A DNA stretch of 64,000 nt from Flavobacterium chungbukense (lineage in GTDB: Bacteria; Bacteroidota; Bacteroidia; Flavobacteriales; Flavobacteriaceae), in contig NZ_JAJGZV010000001.1 in assembly GCF_020805785.1 (NCBI RefSeq), positions 1,240,001 to 1,304,000 of the forward strand, read 5' to 3'. The notes beneath the pieces were generated by a model, which had not been told where the DNA came from, made no database searches, and saw nothing but the letters and a program-made list of their open reading frames with translations. Below, piece by piece: positions 52,601 through 61,151 of this stretch. The first letter of the stretch is position 1; each line of letters opens with the position of its first letter. Made by a program: the position numbers and the translations under genes.

Positions 52601-53270
52601 TTTGTTCACAAATATCGGAAAGGCCGGAGATCGTTTTGATGATGGTGTAAATCAAAGGATTACTGATAGTTTTGATTTTTTCGAAAATAAAATTGGAAGC
52701 TCGTATTATTGGGGCAGCACTTTACAGACATTCGGAAATAATTTCATGGATGGAAGAACAATTTTTAATGCAAGTTCGGCATATCAGAAAGAGATATATA
52801 CGAATGTAACAAATATGTCTGTTTATGATTGGGCATATACAGCTGGATATAGTGCACCTGACATTGCAGCTTCCTTCGCTATTCCTTATGCAGTGGAAGG
52901 TATTGGGTCAAGAATTGGCGCTATGGACTTTTCTATTGCACGGACTGAAGCAACAGTAGCCGAGGATGTGATGCGGGTGAGACATCATACATCTGTGGAA
53001 AATTTGAAAAAAATAAAAAAAGCACAATTCATAGAGACGCATCATGACGGTAATGTTCATTTTGAATTTCCGCCGTTTTCAAATCCTTATAAATCTTATT
53101 TTGGAAATGCAGGTAAGGGCGCATATGTTGAGTTTTCGGTACCAAGATCTGCGGTTTCTTATCCAGAAGTATATAAAGGACCTGGTAATTATGGGGAGTT
53201 GTTTACGAATCATGTTCCTTATAGTTTAAAAAGTGCTAAACCTAAGTTTGTTGTCCTATGGTGGTATTAA
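46638..53270 (+). CDS. SpvB/FG-GAP/RHS polymorphic toxin-like protein
   Basis: A 2210-residue exported protein (signal MKKIYFILTFLFFSFCVLGQ). Residues about 30-330 are the SpvB/TcaC N-terminal domain (PIKVPPGINGVEPRISLVYD, GNGSAGYGWNIAGVSTISRI). FG-GAP calcium-loop repeats lie at about 340-640 (GDFDGDGEIEI, ADINGDGKSDIIVF, GDYNGDGKSDIFF, MDFNNDGRSDIIRI). RHS/YD repeats follow to the core end RLYDCNLRRFLQPDNNIQDP (about 1860-1900). After the core come about 305 variable residues; the final 100 (VRHHTSVENLKKI, HFEFPPFSN, GAYVEFSVPRSAVS, TNHVPYSL) look like a toxin domain, possibly an ADP-ribosyltransferase-type fold. No sorting tail is present; the adjacent small protein may serve. The gene is AT-rich. 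Confidence 0.85.
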   Translation: MKKIYFILTFLFFSFCVLGQSTPTGSSTEVGDTGGQLTVSLSGAANYSIPIKVPPGINGVEPRISLVYDSQSGNGSAGYGWNIAGVSTISRIPSTKFHDGGVSTIKYSMNDRYALDGQRLLVKNGTTGVYGGDGTVYETENFSNVKIISHGSQGITGDIGPAYFTVEYPDGSKAYYGYIAGNSSNSLSQIHFALTYWENPQGIRISYFYNYTIFDKLMLMGIKYGSKNDDTPPNEISFIYKNRVLNDTQIIAGEYKRDLSVLSEITVKTNGIGFRNYVLNHDLSSLKYERLISITEKSGDNSKSLNPTVFTYVENQSAVGSQIEWSRTAPSFPTSSNSGNTLAGDFDGDGEIEILSRSSSQGISIGKIKDDYSTFNNYFTVYNNDNRYVVNSLDSNYGISSKQNLCLTLNENNLIRYKIYSFNTSLSSLTLDYEKTSPVSEGYPAIKYYGDFDGDYLTDLLVFGEPVNGISNLKVINLDRRITSNFISSAGQIDIGVWVDNGPGMISGTNDIKIADINGDGKSDIIVFRGAPYNDILGYTLVNNTFEKFIDWDYNIPGDIGDDTHRTPNDFPILLGDYNGDGKSDIFFIATGKLLTSTGGVYFSEETLPSLYSPPSYPYGAMDRWVAMDFNNDGRSDIIRIKPVKRNYTVGNTTTHDQDLLEVDLYYKSRENSNQWSHQYFSRFVFSDNWSQYYNPDDPYLTTNDPLFSRKSKTTPNKSELVVGLGGKLVFFSNNSFSSDQHLLKSVTTGNGVKENISYSFLKNNNEVYEAGAIKPYPYLAMQNNSGFKVVSQIDYPSNGQSKKIFKYFDAVTNVEGLGFMGFQSVLTTNLHNDSNYPIISNVRKTDFLLRGANTENYSVDGLASPSAATPANFISKSILDYNSAADALQSNKVFKLKNLSVKQYDGLTNTSTETTVSLDPYNNPISTTVLIKEGSTLAQTSVKNLVYASPSASPHIVGRLESKTESVLYNGDTAVNEELYLYNSQQLLSQVKKRPDASVNYVTEDNTYDSFGNIISKKITAGGNSREAGWTYDTSGRLLISKSDIESFQTVFTYFPNGTLKTETNPYGQTSIYEYDPWFRKIKTTDYLQKTIIFSYTKNPSENTSIIEAVSSDGTATSDVFNHFGQKVQEKVKANVNGRYLSKNFIYDIYGRIIEEGVSHYPAQIRRSLTTYDPYGRIVKFMGPESQAIGSGTTITYSGLLSSANNGTLTKTVRKDAVGNVIEVNDGSGAILTFGYYANGNLKTSNCDGAVSSVLQDKWGRRTRLTDSSAGEFNYSYNDFNELVTEENSNGVTTYFYNPLGKLLEKTIVGSFANSKTTYSYASDTGKISSSLYTDYLNGGLTISNEYSYDSAKRLYQTIETTPYVTFTKTIGFDSFGRIDTETLAAKSGTKLSSKTIKKTYQNGAPYQILDGTTILCQKDVISDNGALNSGVFANGTNVIVDYNGNDFIINKMYRQGANIMYKMENTYNVAKGTLDSKTNGLFNYIEDFKYDPMDRLTEITSTGQYMNCTFDTSSVEGFQVENGASIVSSAGGLSVAVPNATGTVKRTLVTGKSIGDEITVRYDVKKVLGTDTFNVYIQEQDPVTLANVKYFKGTLATSTTGTVMNLSHTVMQYPNLILRIEKVNTTSMNVFILDNVTGGQKSKALQGYDAKGRILSNQLGTYNYPSSGKIYQNSSVNIAPNALAYYQSRPSQIITYNTFKGPYQVEDVGIEKISFEYNDDNARSAMFYGGTQDKLLRPYRKFYSSDGTMEVKQNTVTGAFEFLTYIGGDSYNAPIVLKSDGVNYDYLYLQRDYQGSIVGISNAAGAIIEKRLFDPWGGVISVQNGSGAALSGLTVLDRGYTGHEHLQSIGMIHMNGRLYDCNLRRFLQPDNNIQDPFNTQNYNRYAYVMNNPVKYTDQSGEFWNILFGYLFSAYVHGAYASGGELNPAKWNSAAFISAATSTFSLGASTVATNLTNNYLDNYNSPPELGISAVGSKQNITNESIINLFTNIGKAGDRFDDGVNQRITDSFDFFENKIGSSYYWGSTLQTFGNNFMDGRTIFNASSAYQKEIYTNVTNMSVYDWAYTAGYSAPDIAASFAIPYAVEGIGSRIGAMDFSIARTEATVAEDVMRVRHHTSVENLKKIKKAQFIETHHDGNVHFEFPPFSNPYKSYFGNAGKGAYVEFSVPRSAVSYPEVYKGPGNYGELFTNHVPYSLKSAKPKFVVLWWY

Positions 53271-53281
53271 AAAAAAATATG

Positions 53282-53788
53282 GTTAAATATGACTTTCTGG
53301 TTTTCTTGTATGCTTATTTAAGACAGATTGATTTGTCATTGGATAGAAATAGAAGTATTCCTTTAAGTAAACTGGCTGCTTACTATGACGAGCGTATAAA
53401 ACCCGGGAAGATTGCAAATTATCTTGGCAATAACATAGACTGCAATAAAAATCAACGATTTAATCCAAGACGCAGAAGCGGTTTTGTTACCATGATTAAA
53501 GGTAGATTATTGACGATTTTTAAAAAAGAGGCTATTTTAAGTGATGAAGAAAAATGTTACTGCAAAGAGAAATTATTAAAATTGGAAAGTCTTTTGTCTG
53601 GAGATTTTGGTGATGATAAATTTCTTGCAGAAGAAATAAGGATTGAAATAGCTGAATTTAATTATAGAATTATAGGTTTACGACTTAAAAGGTCTGATAG
53701 AAAAAAAGCAGATGCTGTAGAGCATTTTATGCAGAGTGATCTTGTGCAAACAAAGGAACTTGCTGAATTCCTTAATTTTAAAGTTTAG
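53282..53788 (+). CDS. Candidate immunity protein for the RHS toxin
   Basis: A 168-residue cytoplasmic-looking protein from ATG 53282 (MVKYDFLVFLYAYLRQIDLS), 11 bases after the RHS stop codon. An in-frame ATG at 53258 would overlap the RHS gene by 13 bases and is less favoured. It is helical and basic, with blocks KPGKIANYLGNNIDCNKNQR, RRSGFVTMIKGRLLTIFKKE and a C-terminal FNYRIIGLRLKRSDRKKADA. The family is not recognised. A small unique gene directly downstream of a variable toxin tip is the standard place for immunity genes, which is the main evidence. It could instead be an unrelated orphan. Confidence 0.5.
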   Translation, partial: VKYDFLVFLYAYLRQIDLSLDRNRSIPLSKLAAYYDERIKPGKIANYLGNNIDCNKNQRFNPRRRSGFVTMIKGRLLTIFKKEAILSDEEKCYCKEKLLKLESLLSGDFGDDKFLAEEIRIEIAEFNYRIIGLRLKRSDRKKADAVEHFMQSDLVQTKELAEFLNFKV

Positions 53789-53973
53789 TTTGTCGTGGTG
53801 GATATGAATTGGACGAATTAAATTTTAAAAACAAGATTTTTAAGAAATTCTCTTCCTCCAGTTTTTAAGTATATTTCGATTTTATAATGTCCTAGGTGCA
53901 TTAATGGTTAATTATTGTATATGACATCTACAGAAAATCAGATATGTTATATTAATATCGCATAAAAATTAAG

Positions 53974-53997
53974 ACAGCCTTTAGGCTGTTTTTTTAT
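53974..53997 (+). terminator. Terminator of the RHS operon
   Basis: ACAGCC (53974-53979) / GGCTGT (53984-53989), loop TTTA, then a T8 run. It lies 186 bases past the candidate immunity gene. Confidence 0.75.
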
Positions 53998-54124
53998 TTT
54001 ATAATGCTTTTTTATTTAAACTTTTATGAGTTAGTTTTTGATTTTTTTTGTTTTCTATTTTGGCAGGTAATGATGAAGATGGTTAGGCACAAATTCATCT
54101 ATTTAAATGAGGGAATTATTAAAG

Positions 54125-54240
<116 letters not shown>

Positions 54241-54481
54241 GGGTGGGAAGTTGATTTCGATCCGAGAATTTTTATTTATTTTTTAAAGAATTTATATTAG
54301 AGAGCAATAATTAAATGAGATAAAAAAGGATAACACGGGAAAGTAATTGGGCGAATTATTTTTAATATTAATTGAACTTAATGCTTTAATGGTTTAGTTT
54401 GCCGTGTTTTAATTTTTGGACACGGGCTTAACTGCTTAAAAATTCTATAATTAAATTTGTTCAGCAGTTTAAATCAATAAC

Positions 54482-55378
54482 TTAATGTTTCGTAATTAAC
54501 TTGCTTTGATCCCTAAATTCGCTTGGTGTAAAGCCCATTTTACGCTTAAAAGTCCGATTGAAATTGGAAATATTATTAAATCCACTGTCATAGCAGATTT
54601 CTTTTATAGATTGTTCCGATTCAAATAACAATCGTGCAGCAAGACCCAGACGCAAATCAGTAATATAATCGGAAAAAGAACTATTGGTACATTTTTTAAA
54701 ATAATGGCTAAAAGCCGATTCTGACATATTTACTAGATCTGCGACTTCCTTTAATTGTATTTTATTCTGCAGATTTTCTTTAATAAAATCATTTACTTTT
54801 TCTATTCTCTGGCTTTCAGGAAAACTGTAATAGTCAACATACGAATGAGAAGCAAGATTTTTGGTATTCTTTGCAATAGCCAAGTCATGTAAAATGGAAA
54901 GAAAGTTTAATAATGAATCAAAATCTTGAGAATCTGAAAGCTGTACTATCTTTGGTTTCAGTGCTTCAATAGTTTCTTTAGAAAAGGCAATACCTCTTTT
55001 GGATCGTTCCAATAATTCTCTAATAGGAAGCGCCAGTTTTCGGTTTAAAGTTTTTTGAGAAAATAAATCTTCATGAAACTGAATCGTAACCACATGCGCG
55101 TCATTATTGTCTTTTATTCCAGTCCACAAATGCGGCGTATTCGGACCAATGAGCGCCAAATCACAATCTGTATATTCTACAACAGAATCGCCGATAATTC
55201 TTTTTCCAGATGAATTTAGAACCAGATTCAATTCGATTTCTGGATGAAAATGCAGCGGAAAATCAAATTTAGCGTGCATATGATTGAGTACGATAAAAAA
55301 GTCATCGTCTGAAATTGGTACTAATTCTCTTAAGATATTGCGTTTTTCGTTCATAATAGTATTATTATATTTCATCAT
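54482..55378 (-). CDS. AraC-family transcriptional regulator of the mannan locus
   Basis: A 298-residue regulator (ATG 55378; ATG 55354, MNEKRNILRELV, is also possible). The N-terminal half is a cupin-type sugar-sensing domain (FPLHFHPEIELNLVLNSSGK). The C-terminal half has the two AraC helix-turn-helix motifs: IQLKEVADLVNMSESAFSHY, FKKCTNSSFSDYI and IKEICYDSGFNNISNFNRTF, KRKMGFTPSEFRDQ. It is divergent from the SusC-led operon, 221 bases away, so it most likely activates that operon in response to a mannan-derived sugar. Effector identity is not shown. Confidence 0.9.
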   Translation of the reverse strand: MMKYNNTIMNEKRNILRELVPISDDDFFIVLNHMHAKFDFPLHFHPEIELNLVLNSSGKRIIGDSVVEYTDCDLALIGPNTPHLWTGIKDNNDAHVVTIQFHEDLFSQKTLNRKLALPIRELLERSKRGIAFSKETIEALKPKIVQLSDSQDFDSLLNFLSILHDLAIAKNTKNLASHSYVDYYSFPESQRIEKVNDFIKENLQNKIQLKEVADLVNMSESAFSHYFKKCTNSSFSDYITDLRLGLAARLLFESEQSIKEICYDSGFNNISNFNRTFKRKMGFTPSEFRDQSKLITKH

Positions 55379-55599
55379 AAGATAATAAACTTGTCCAAAA
55401 ATAGATATTTTTTTTCTGTTATACGTAATTATTTAAGGTTTAAAAAATAATTTATTCATATAAAGACTATAATTTTAAATTAAAGTACTATTTGTTATTC
55501 ATTAAAGTATTATCATTTGATCGTATTTACAAAATCGATACGAAAACGAAGTAGTTAATTTGTCGTGAAACTAATAACTAATCTTTAACCGATCAACAA

Positions 55600-58500
55600 A
55601 TGAAAAAAAAATGGACAAAAAGCTTACTTTTTTGTATTCTGTTTGCTAGCACATTTGCAGCTTACAGTCAGAATATAATAAAAGGTACCGTGGCAGACGA
55701 AACCGGTCTGACAATACCTGGAGTAAACATTACAGTAGAAGGTTCTACTAAAAGCGCTTCTACAGATTTTGATGGAAAATTTGAAATCAATGCTCCTGCA
55801 AATGCAGTTTTATCTTTTTCTTTTATGGGCTTTGATACCCAAAAGATTGCCGGTTCAGGTAAAAATACATTAAATGTCGTTTTAAGAGCATCATCGCAAA
55901 ACCTAAAAGAAGTAGTCGTAATTGGATACGGCTCTGTTAAAAAAGCAGATCTTACCGGTTCTGTAAGTACAATTAAAACTAAAGTATTAGAAGATATTCC
56001 TTCCAACTCAGTCGAGCAGGTTCTACAGGGGCGAGTTGCTGGTTTACAGGTAACAACTTCGCAAGATCCAGGTTCAACATCCACCGTTAGAATCAGAGGA
56101 GGAAGTTCTCTTAGAGGTTCAAATGCGCCGCTTGTGGTTTTAGACGGTTTTCCGCTTGGAGATGCTGGCGATTTAAAACAAGTTAACGTTGCTGATATCG
56201 AAAAAGTCGATGTATTAAAAGATGCTTCAGCTTCAGCAATATATGGTTCTAGAGGAGCAAATGGAGTTATTATTATAACCACTAAATCGGCTAAAAAAGG
56301 AAAAACACAAATTTTAGTACAGCAGCAGTCTACTGTTTCTGAGTTTAATTCAAAACTGAATTTATGGAGAGATCCTGTTTTAATGGCGCAGTTAAGCAAT
56401 GAAGGCAGAATTAATGGCGGACAAACACCGCTTTATGTTGGCGCGAATAATTCTAACGGCGTGTATTATCCTTCTATTCAAGAATTACAGTCTGGATCTT
56501 GGCCCTATTTTACCAAATGGGACGATGTGACTTTTAGAAATATGCCTCTTGGCAATAATACTATCGTGAGTGTTAACAGCGGTACAGATAAGACAAGCTT
56601 CAATTTAAGCGGAAATTATTACAGCGAACAAGGTGTTTTTGTAAAGGACGGTTACAGCAAAGGAGGCTATAATCTTAGAATCAAACATGATGTTTTTGAC
56701 AATTTCACAGTTCGATTCTCAAACATTGTGACCAAAGGAAAAAGAAATTCGAACGGCGGTTTAGCGTATTGGAGAAATCCTATTTTCCCAATTTATGATG
56801 CCAATGGCGATTATTATATGATTGGCCAAAACGATTATACACATCCGGTTGCGATTACGAATCTTCGTCAAAATGAAACCAAAACGATAGATGTAATCAG
56901 TTCTGCTTCTTTAGAATGGCAGATCATTCCTTCTTTAAGATTGACTTCAAGACTAAATTACAAATATGGATCGTCGGTTAATGACCAATATTATCCAAGT
57001 AAATATACTGAAACGGGAGATTTTAATAATGGAGCAGGATATATCAACAACTGGGAAGGACAGAATTTTGTTTCAGAAACTTTTGCAAACTATAACAAGA
57101 CTTTCGGTAAACATGATTTAGGTATTACAGGAGGTTATACTTACGAAAGTTATGTATCTAGAAGTTCAGGACTTGGTGCATTTGATTTTGTGAATGAAAC
57201 ACTTGGAAACGAAAATATGGGTGCTGGAAATCCAGAACGCAACACCGTTTCGAATGGTAAAACAGAAACAAAATTGGTATCAGGAATTTTCAGATTGAAT
57301 TATGGTTATGCAGATAAATATTTGGCAACAATTACAGCCCGTGCAGATGGTTCTTCCAAATTTGGTAAAAACAATCAGTGGGCGTATTTCCCATCGGGAG
57401 CTTTAAGCTGGAAAGCACACAATGAAGAATTTATTAAAAGTTTAAAAGTTTTTGATGAATTGAAATTCCGTGCTAGTTATGGTATTTCAGGAAATCAAGG
57501 AATCAATCCGTATCAGACTTTAAGCCGTTATGGTGTAAGTCAGTATTACGATAACGGAAGCTGGGTTTCGGCAATCGGACCTGGATATGTTGTGGGAACA
57601 ACAGGACAAGATGGAATCGAAAAACTTTGGGGCGGAATTCCAAACCCAGATTTAAAATGGGAGACAACAGCGCAAAGTGATTTTGGTGTTGATATGTCGA
57701 TTTTGAATAATCGTCTTCATATTGTTTTTGATTATTACAACAAACAAACCAAAGATCTTTTGAGAGAAAGAATCCTAACGCCTTCATCTGGTTATGACAG
57801 AATCTGGGTAAACGATGGAGAATTAACCAACAAAGGATTTGAACTTTCGCTTGACGGAGAAATTTATAAAAATCAAGATTGGACAATTAGTGCTCAAGCG
57901 GTGTATTCTAAAAACAAAAATGAAATTGTAAGCCTTGGATCAGTAGAACAGTCGGGTTTAAATGTAGATCCGAATACAGGAATGCAGTATGAGTATTCTG
58001 GAAACAGTTTAGAACAGTTCAGACAATTTCCAAATTTATTAGCGATTGGACAGCCGGTAAATGTTTTCTACGGTTACAAAACCAACGGAATTGTTCAGAA
58101 TTTACAAGAAGGTATCAACGCAGGTTTAGACGGACAACTGGCACAGGCTGGAGAATTTAAATATGTAGATATTAATGGAGATGGTGTTGTAGATACAAAA
58201 GACCAGACTATAATTGGAAACCCAAATCCTGATTTTATGGCGAGTTTAAATTTAAGCGTAAAATACAAACAGCTTGATTTCAGCGTGTTTTTGAATGGTG
58301 TTTTCGGACAGGATGTTTTAGATACACAGGCTTTCAATCAGCCTAGCAATGCACCTTTGCGCTGGACATTAGACAATCCAACAAATGATTATCCGAGTTT
58401 AAGAGACGGAAGAACTTTGAAATTTTCAGACTGGTGGGTTAAAGACGGTTCTTTTGTGAGAATCCAGAATGTGACTTTAGGATATACTTTAAAACCTGTA

Positions 58501-58662
58501 AAAAGTGCTTTTCAAAGTGTGAGATTGTATCTAAATGCAAGCAACTTGTACACGTTTACCAAATTTGACGGTTACGATCCTGAAGTAGGAACAGACGGAA
58601 TTTACTGGGGCGGTTACCCTAGATTGAGCAGATGGACTTTCGGATTAGACTTAACTTTTTAA
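55600..58662 (+). CDS. susC: SusC-like TonB-dependent glycan transporter
   Basis: A 1020-residue outer-membrane transporter for oligosaccharides. Signal peptide MKKKWTKSLLFCILFASTFA; carboxypeptidase-regulatory-like domain (about residues 25-105); the SusC signature LKEVVVIGYGSVKKADLTGS; plug with DGFPLGDAGDLKQVNVADIE and IYGSRGANGVIIITTKSA; then the barrel ending RLSRWTFGLDLTF. Length and all blocks match the family. It is the first gene of a five- or six-gene operon (12-24 base spacings) that forms a polysaccharide utilisation locus. The downstream enzymes point to beta-mannan-derived oligosaccharides. Confidence 0.95.
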   Translation: MKKKWTKSLLFCILFASTFAAYSQNIIKGTVADETGLTIPGVNITVEGSTKSASTDFDGKFEINAPANAVLSFSFMGFDTQKIAGSGKNTLNVVLRASSQNLKEVVVIGYGSVKKADLTGSVSTIKTKVLEDIPSNSVEQVLQGRVAGLQVTTSQDPGSTSTVRIRGGSSLRGSNAPLVVLDGFPLGDAGDLKQVNVADIEKVDVLKDASASAIYGSRGANGVIIITTKSAKKGKTQILVQQQSTVSEFNSKLNLWRDPVLMAQLSNEGRINGGQTPLYVGANNSNGVYYPSIQELQSGSWPYFTKWDDVTFRNMPLGNNTIVSVNSGTDKTSFNLSGNYYSEQGVFVKDGYSKGGYNLRIKHDVFDNFTVRFSNIVTKGKRNSNGGLAYWRNPIFPIYDANGDYYMIGQNDYTHPVAITNLRQNETKTIDVISSASLEWQIIPSLRLTSRLNYKYGSSVNDQYYPSKYTETGDFNNGAGYINNWEGQNFVSETFANYNKTFGKHDLGITGGYTYESYVSRSSGLGAFDFVNETLGNENMGAGNPERNTVSNGKTETKLVSGIFRLNYGYADKYLATITARADGSSKFGKNNQWAYFPSGALSWKAHNEEFIKSLKVFDELKFRASYGISGNQGINPYQTLSRYGVSQYYDNGSWVSAIGPGYVVGTTGQDGIEKLWGGIPNPDLKWETTAQSDFGVDMSILNNRLHIVFDYYNKQTKDLLRERILTPSSGYDRIWVNDGELTNKGFELSLDGEIYKNQDWTISAQAVYSKNKNEIVSLGSVEQSGLNVDPNTGMQYEYSGNSLEQFRQFPNLLAIGQPVNVFYGYKTNGIVQNLQEGINAGLDGQLAQAGEFKYVDINGDGVVDTKDQTIIGNPNPDFMASLNLSVKYKQLDFSVFLNGVFGQDVLDTQAFNQPSNAPLRWTLDNPTNDYPSLRDGRTLKFSDWWVKDGSFVRIQNVTLGYTLKPVKSAFQSVRLYLNASNLYTFTKFDGYDPEVGTDGIYWGGYPRLSRWTFGLDLTF

Positions 58663-58674
58663 AACAGTATCAAA

Positions 58675-60168
58675 ATGAAATCAAGATATAAAATACTAAC
58701 AATGGCTCTTATTATGAGCGCCTTTGCTTGTGACTTAAACGAAGAACCTTACGGATTTTACTCGGAAGAGAATTTCTATAAAACCGCTTCTGATGCCGAA
58801 TCCGCAGTAGATTATGCTTATGATGCTTTGACTTTCTTAGAATATTCAAGAGCGATATTTTATGTAGGCGATCTTCCAACTGAAGAATGCGGACCAAAAG
58901 GCGATGAAACTGCCGATAATCAGAACTTAGATAAATGGCAGGTTGGGACTTTTAATACCAACAGAATGCTGGGGAATTATTTTAAATACGCCTATATCGC
59001 TATTAATAGAGCAAATGCCGTAATTAAAAATGTTCCAGAAGGAAAGTTTGAACAAGAATTAAAGGATAAATTTCTTGGAGAAGCATATTTTTTAAGAGCT
59101 TGGAATTATTTCAATCTCGTTAAAAACTTTGGTCGTGTACCGATGCATACTTCTGTTGTAGAAACCGTAAATCAGACCGCTGCGCCAATGGCTAAAAATT
59201 TGGATGAAGTGTATGATTTTATTATTGCAGATTCCGAAAAAGCAATCGAATTATTAAAAATAAATCAAGCTTTAGGTCGTGCCGATAAAGTGGCAGCGCA
59301 GGCATTATTGGCAAAAGTGTATTTGTACATCGCCTCTTCAAAAGAACATAATGTGCCTCAATATGCAGAAATGACTAAAGATGTTGCGGCAATGTACCAG
59401 CAGGCAGCAAAATACTCAAACGACGTGATTACAGGACAAAGCGTTTATGGTTTCGAAAATAACCTTCTAAGCATTTATGATGTTGAAAAACCTTTAGGAA
59501 AAGAAAATATCTTCTTGCTTTCAATGGACAGAACAGGAGCGACAGAAGGTGATTATTCTAAAATTTCAAAATTGTTTATTCCGTATATCGATGGTGCGAC
59601 AATTTATTTGAAAAATCCAGATAACACCTATACGAAATCGCACGATGGCTGGAGTGTTTTTCAAACTTTGACAGGCTTTTACAACAGTTTTGATAATGCT
59701 GATAAAAGAAAAACAGACTTATTTGTTGCCACAACCTATGATGCATCGGGTGTAGTTTCGGCGCAGTATCCAGGAAAAATTGTGTATCCGTTTACACGAA
59801 AATATATCGATCCAAATTTCATTGGAGACAAGACAAGTACAAAACCATTTTTAATCCGCTTTAGCGAAGTGGCTTTAACTTACGCCGAAGCTGCAGGACC
59901 TACTACAGAAGGGTATGCGATAATCAATCAAATTAGAAATAGAGCGGGTCTAGGAAATCTGGCTCCAGGCTTAAGTCTAGAAAATTTCAGATTAGCAGTT
60001 TGGAATGAACGTGCATTGGAACTTGCTTTTGAAGGAAACCGTTTGTATGATTTGCGACGATTCAATAAAGTTTCTCAAGTTGTTCCTGAAGCGGCTGGAA
60101 TTACCGCAGAGCAAGCCGCGTTCTACCCAATACCGCAGACAGAAATAGATTTAAACACAGGTTTATAA
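58675..60168 (+). CDS. susD: SusD-like surface glycan-binding lipoprotein
   Basis: A 497-residue lipoprotein (lipobox SAFAC, C19). N-terminal SusD-like domain with NLDKWQVGTFNTNRMLGNYF and AYIAINRANAVIKNVPEG, TPR-like helices, and the C-terminal RagB/SusD block RLAVWNERALELAFEGNRLY, DLRRF. It forms the lid of the SusC channel and binds the glycan at the surface. It starts 12 bases after susC and precedes the third lipoprotein by 17. Size and blocks are normal. Confidence 0.95.
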   Translation: MKSRYKILTMALIMSAFACDLNEEPYGFYSEENFYKTASDAESAVDYAYDALTFLEYSRAIFYVGDLPTEECGPKGDETADNQNLDKWQVGTFNTNRMLGNYFKYAYIAINRANAVIKNVPEGKFEQELKDKFLGEAYFLRAWNYFNLVKNFGRVPMHTSVVETVNQTAAPMAKNLDEVYDFIIADSEKAIELLKINQALGRADKVAAQALLAKVYLYIASSKEHNVPQYAEMTKDVAAMYQQAAKYSNDVITGQSVYGFENNLLSIYDVEKPLGKENIFLLSMDRTGATEGDYSKISKLFIPYIDGATIYLKNPDNTYTKSHDGWSVFQTLTGFYNSFDNADKRKTDLFVATTYDASGVVSAQYPGKIVYPFTRKYIDPNFIGDKTSTKPFLIRFSEVALTYAEAAGPTTEGYAIINQIRNRAGLGNLAPGLSLENFRLAVWNERALELAFEGNRLYDLRRFNKVSQVVPEAAGITAEQAAFYPIPQTEIDLNTGL

Positions 60169-60185
60169 TTCTTAAAAATAGTAGT

Positions 60186-61127
60186 ATGAAAAAAATTATA
60201 TATGTCTTGTTTGCTGCTATGGCATTGATGCAGACAAGCTGTCAAAATGATCCTTTAGAAGATATTGACAAAGGAAACTGGAACAATGAGCGCAATGTTC
60301 TTGAAATTAAATTTGAAAATCAGGTTGGTAACGCGCAGGTTGTTCGCGTAGACGATCAAACGGGTACAATCAATTTAGCAATTAATGTAGATGCAGTTCC
60401 AAATTTGAGCAACATTGTGATTAAAGAAATCGTATTGTCTTACGGTGCGAAATCATCTATAAAAGAAGGCGAAGCGCTGAATTTTGAAAATGCTCAGAAC
60501 AGTGCAGAGCTTACAGTAACTTCTCCAACAGGAAAATCACGAAAATATATTGTTACAGCAAGCTCATTTAGAGAAACGCTTGTTGGAACATATGATATTG
60601 ACAATCTGATTGTCTACGGAGGAACAGGTCCAGAATATGGCGGAGGAGCTGTTTTAGCTATGAAAGACAAGCCTTGGATTTGGTCTGCAGCAGAAGGACC
60701 AGATAAAGAATTAGACAATCAGCTGGTTTTTGAAATGACGGGAATTACCGAAGACGGAAATACCTACGGAAAAATTACAAATACAGCCGGTGCCGATGGC
60801 AAATATGCCGACTTTGTATTTGTTGGAACACCTGTAACTGATGTGAAAAAATTCTACAGACAAATTCCAGTTGGAGAAGGGAAATGGCTGAGAAATTATG
60901 CGACAGGAACCATCACTTTCACTTTTGCTGACGGAACTACGAAAGTAGGAACTTTTGAAAATGCTGGAACGGAAAATCTTGGAAACGGAAGTACCAAAAC
61001 TATTGCACACAATGCTTTTGCTTTCAATTTAAACGGAACAGATGATTGGAGTAAAATTTATTCCGACTATGATAAATTCGTTAAAAAGCCAAGACGTTTC
61101 TGGATAGACGTAACAAAAGTAGAATAA
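60186..61127 (+). CDS. Surface glycan-binding lipoprotein (SGBP-like)
   Basis: A 313-residue lipoprotein (lipobox QTSC, C19). Residues about 35-120 are a beta-rich domain (ERNVLEIKFENQVGNAQVVR, ending GKSRKYIVTAS), similar to the DUF5018-like Ig domains of SusE/SGBP proteins. Residues about 125-313 form a second beta domain (YGGTGPEYGGGAVLAMKDKP, RNYATGTITFTFADGTTKVG). Position directly behind susD is where loci usually code surface binding proteins. The exact ligand is not read from sequence; mannan is inferred from neighbours. Confidence 0.75.
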   Translation: MKKIIYVLFAAMALMQTSCQNDPLEDIDKGNWNNERNVLEIKFENQVGNAQVVRVDDQTGTINLAINVDAVPNLSNIVIKEIVLSYGAKSSIKEGEALNFENAQNSAELTVTSPTGKSRKYIVTASSFRETLVGTYDIDNLIVYGGTGPEYGGGAVLAMKDKPWIWSAAEGPDKELDNQLVFEMTGITEDGNTYGKITNTAGADGKYADFVFVGTPVTDVKKFYRQIPVGEGKWLRNYATGTITFTFADGTTKVGTFENAGTENLGNGSTKTIAHNAFAFNLNGTDDWSKIYSDYDKFVKKPRRFWIDVTKVE

Positions 61128-61151
61128 AATATAAATGTCATAAAACCTTTT

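Noticed and set aside
55668..56399. Reverse-strand open frame of 243 codons inside susC
   Set aside because: Long antisense frame created by susC codon bias; no natural composition or start.
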